The notes under the pieces were generated by a model. That model ran no database searches. It was not told the DNA's origin and worked only from the letters and a program-made list of their open reading frames with translations. 25,001 nucleotides of DNA from an uncultured Lachnospiraceae bacterium (lineage in GTDB: Bacteria; Bacillota_A; Clostridia; Lachnospirales; Lachnospiraceae). Positions 22,655 through 25,001 of the stretch are shown piece after piece. Location of the stretch: positions 1 to 25,001 of the forward strand of contig CAMWWF010000003.1 of NCBI GenBank assembly GCA_947177885.1, given 5' to 3'. Made by a program: the position numbers and the translations under genes. The first letter of the stretch is position 1; every line of letters begins with the position of its first letter.

Positions 22655-24334
22655 TTACGCCATTAATTGTTCCAGACGGTTTTCAAAAACATTTTTCGGA
22701 AGAGGCTTGTCAAAACAGAATCCCTGTGCAAGGAAACAGTTGTTTTCCTTTAGCATCTTCACATGTTCGATCGTTTCCACGCCTTCTGCAATTGAAGTTA
22801 TTCCCATTTCCTGTGACATGGCGATAATATGTTTCAGCATGACACGGTTTTGTTCCGGAGCATTCTCGTTTTTTTCCAGAAAGCTTTTGTCGATCTTGAT
22901 CATATTCCAGGGAAGCTCTCTCACCAGATTCAGGGAAGAATAACCTGTACCGAAATCATCCACGGCAGTACTGATGCCGTGGGCCTGCAGCCCGGAAACA
23001 ATATCCTTTAAATCCTTAAAGCTGACATCTGTGGTGGTTTCCGTTAATTCAATCTCAATATATTTGTGCGGAACATTATGTTTATCAATGATATCCAGGA
23101 TATCATTCAGCAGATTCATATTGCCAAAATGACAGCGGGACAGGTTTACGGATACCTTTACCACCCTGCGTCCCTCGTCCAGCCACTTGCGGATATCATT
23201 GCACACATGATCCAGCATGTAGAAGTCCAGAGAACAGATAGCCTTGCTCTGCTCCAATACGGGAATAAATTTTCCGGGAGGAATGATTTCGCCGTTATGT
23301 TGCCAGCGGCATAATGCCTCTGCCCCGATCAGCTTATAGTTCTTTAAGTAGACCTTGGGCTGATAATAAACAAGAAATTCCTCATTTTTAAGCGCTTCCG
23401 GAAAGAGATTTTGCACCACTGTAATGTCATTTAAACGCTGTAAAAGCGCTTCATTATAGAAAACAGAGGATTCCGCCGCCAGATTTTTGGCGACATTGTT
23501 CGCCATGCTGACGCGGTCTACAATATCTGAGGACATACCACAGTCTTCGGGAATCATATAAAAGCCCGCGGAAGCAGTGATCAGGACTTTGGTCTGTATG
23601 GTATCCTCAACAGAGATCTCTGTCCCTTCCAGAAATTTCCTTACCGCTTCGGTATGTTCTTTATAAAAAAGGGCAATAAAATTATCCCCTCCAACCCGGC
23701 AGACAAGTTCATCTTCCGAATCGGAAAAGAGTTCATAAAGCCGGCGGACAAAAGTAAACATGATCTGATTGCCCCGTTCGATGCCTACCTGCTGGTTCAC
23801 ATTGGAGAAATGTTCCAGATCGAAATAGCAGGCGGCAAATTCCCCGATCCGATTCTGCGAGATCATCTCGTCGGCATGCTTTTTGAAATAAGTCAGATTG
23901 TAAATCTTCAGATCATGGTCGTAAAAGAGAAGATATTCCGCCAGTTTCATAATACGGGAGTGCCCGTTATACACAAAAAGCACTTTTGCGAGGATCTGGA
24001 GTTTCTCCCTCTCCTGTTCGGACCAGTCCGGTTCGTCCGTTTTCTGATATATATTGTAGATAACTATGTTTCTGCTGACCGTGGTTTCTCTTTGCTGATA
24101 GCAGCGCCGCATATCTGCGGTGCCGTCTCTGTACAGGCAGAGCTCCTCTCCCATATCCTGTGGTTCGCTTTCAGGCGTCATGTAGAAAGTTACTTTGATC
24201 AGGGCGATGCGGAGCAGTGTGGCAATCTTCCCGACCGCCGTCTGAAAATCGGGGTCATCTTCACCGGAAAGCTTCTCCATCTTTAGCAGGAAGTCATCTA
24301 TGGCTTCAGCATATTGTGTTGCGTTAAGTTCCAT
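22655..24334 (-). CDS. c-di-GMP phosphodiesterase: degenerate GGDEF plus EAL domain
   Basis: The 559-aa soluble protein has an N-terminal sensor-like region (1-140, possibly GAF-like), a GGDEF-type domain (about 141-300) and an EAL domain (about 305-555). The cyclase signature is GGDNF (215-219), so the domain is unlikely to make c-di-GMP and may act as a GTP-binding regulator. The EAL domain keeps the residues expected for hydrolysis: EAL (339-341), Asn397 in VNLS, the ELTET glutamates (about 429-432), DDFGTGYSS (459-467), Lys480/Lys483 in IKIDKSF, EGVET (517-521) and QGF. It should cleave c-di-GMP to pGpG. No signal peptide is present. AAAGGA precedes the ATG. The histidine kinase gene ends 64 nt upstream on the same strand. 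Confidence 0.93.
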   Translation of the reverse strand: MELNATQYAEAIDDFLLKMEKLSGEDDPDFQTAVGKIATLLRIALIKVTFYMTPESEPQDMGEELCLYRDGTADMRRCYQQRETTVSRNIVIYNIYQKTDEPDWSEQEREKLQILAKVLFVYNGHSRIMKLAEYLLFYDHDLKIYNLTYFKKHADEMISQNRIGEFAACYFDLEHFSNVNQQVGIERGNQIMFTFVRRLYELFSDSEDELVCRVGGDNFIALFYKEHTEAVRKFLEGTEISVEDTIQTKVLITASAGFYMIPEDCGMSSDIVDRVSMANNVAKNLAAESSVFYNEALLQRLNDITVVQNLFPEALKNEEFLVYYQPKVYLKNYKLIGAEALCRWQHNGEIIPPGKFIPVLEQSKAICSLDFYMLDHVCNDIRKWLDEGRRVVKVSVNLSRCHFGNMNLLNDILDIIDKHNVPHKYIEIELTETTTDVSFKDLKDIVSGLQAHGISTAVDDFGTGYSSLNLVRELPWNMIKIDKSFLEKNENAPEQNRVMLKHIIAMSQEMGITSIAEGVETIEHVKMLKENNCFLAQGFCFDKPLPKNVFENRLEQLMA

Positions 24335-24398
24335 GAGACAAGTCCTTTCTCCCGTAATCAGGAAATCCGCCGCAAAAGTGCAGTTCTGCCGTATTTCG

Positions 24399-25001
24399 TC
24401 AGACCGGTTCCTGTTTGGCAGGTAACTGCGGTATTTGTATAGTATAGGTCGTTCCGACGTTCTCCATACAGGAAATATTCACGGTGCCGGACATTTGCCT
24501 GATCAAAAGCCCTATGATGGAAAGTCCGATGCCGCATGCTTCCATAGACTCTATTGATTGAAAGTCATTGTTTGCCAGATAGTAATTTGAACTGGTCAAT
24601 TCCTCCTGTGTCATGCCGCCGCTGTTGTCATGAACTTCAATGGTCAACAGTTTGGCATAGGAAGAAGTTCTGCAGCATGCGGTGACATGGATCTCGGTAG
24701 TTCCCGGGTAATTGGCGGCATTGTTTAACACTTTGACAAGGACCTGACTGATACGGCCTTCGTCACCTAAAAGATATGTGGGGACGGAGTCATCTGTCTG
24801 TATGTGAATTGAAATGTTATTTGCCTGAAAATATTTTTGGGTTTTTCTGCAGATGCCATTCAGCAAAGCTCTGAAATCATATTCGGTCTCGTTTAATTCG
24901 ATCTCCCCGTTATTCATCCGGGCATATTCCACCGTGTCTTTTAAGGAGGAAAGAAGCTCCGCCCCCCTGATCGTGATATCATCCAGTGTGTCAAACATGG
25001 A
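24399..25001 (-). CDS. Sensor histidine kinase, C-terminal part (start beyond window)
   Basis: The last 201 codons of a kinase are visible; the frame is open to the window edge. The first part (TIRGAELLSSLKDTVEYARM) fits the end of a dimerisation helix, and the phosphorylated histidine would lie outside the window. The ATPase domain has the N box VLVKVLNNAANY, the G1 box HDNSGGM, and the G2 box CGIGLSIIGLLIRQM, followed by GTTYTIQIP. These bind ATP. The N box carries NNAANY where HEN-type motifs are common. The stop is at 24399, 64 nt before the EAL gene, so the two are probably co-transcribed. It may be a hybrid or simple sensor; the sensing part cannot be judged. Confidence 0.88.
   Translation of the reverse strand, partial: SMFDTLDDITIRGAELLSSLKDTVEYARMNNGEIELNETEYDFRALLNGICRKTQKYFQANNISIHIQTDDSVPTYLLGDEGRISQVLVKVLNNAANYPGTTEIHVTACCRTSSYAKLLTIEVHDNSGGMTQEELTSSNYYLANNDFQSIESMEACGIGLSIIGLLIRQMSGTVNISCMENVGTTYTIQIPQLPAKQEPV

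Overview
The window looks like chromosomal DNA of a spore-forming, gut-type Firmicute, most likely a Lachnospiraceae (Blautia/Roseburia-like) organism. The reasons are a SpoVAF-type germination protein, a YtaF/MntP-type sporulation membrane protein, DegV, YwlG (UPF0340), a TIGR03905-type TSCPD protein, AGGAGG-type ribosome binding sites, a moderate GC content, and GH43 and GH123-like glycosidases. The assignment is inferred from gene content only. No CRISPR array, intact prophage or intact insertion sequence was seen.

Layout. 1-203: two tRNA-Gly genes (TCC, cut by the window edge, and GCC). 204-1501: a leader with an inverted repeat, then a radical SAM/SPASM protein. 1591-5307 (minus): a SpoVAF-like germination protein, a pair of short chromate-transporter (CHR) proteins with promoter, 17-bp leader palindrome and terminator, and a YtaF/MntP-like protein. 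5366-9260 (plus): a sigma-A-type promoter followed by degV, an aldehyde dehydrogenase, a cytosolic NodB-fold deacetylase-like protein and ywlG. 9343-10751 (minus): a TSCPD protein with its own terminator, then a stand-alone murG. 11061-14787 (plus): a GH43 beta-xylosidase-like enzyme, an unrecognised three-helix membrane protein and a D-2-hydroxyacid dehydrogenase.

14788-16640 is a decayed stretch. It holds a frameshifted fragment of what I read as an IS110-type transposase, then a GH123/DUF4091-type glycosidase whose N-terminal part is missing. 16793-17242 is a GtrA-like membrane protein. 17373-20852 (minus) is a four-gene operon: ECF sigma factor, six-helix membrane protein, ABC ATPase and ABC-2-type permease. 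It is probably a self-contained envelope-stress or peptide-sensing module, with the polytopic protein as a non-standard anti-sigma candidate. 20853-21200 is an unexplained intergenic block ending in a terminator.

21201-25001 (minus) reads, in order of transcription: a histidine kinase (partial), a c-di-GMP phosphodiesterase with a degenerate GGDEF domain, luxS and mtnN. The last two are consecutive enzymes of S-adenosylhomocysteine detoxification and AI-2 formation. Their position beside a kinase and an EAL protein makes this a compact signalling neighbourhood.

I found no complete, clearly unprecedented system. The best candidates for a second look are the sigma/membrane/ABC operon, the chromate-operon leader palindrome, the decayed IS plus truncated glycosidase, and the block at 20941-21144.
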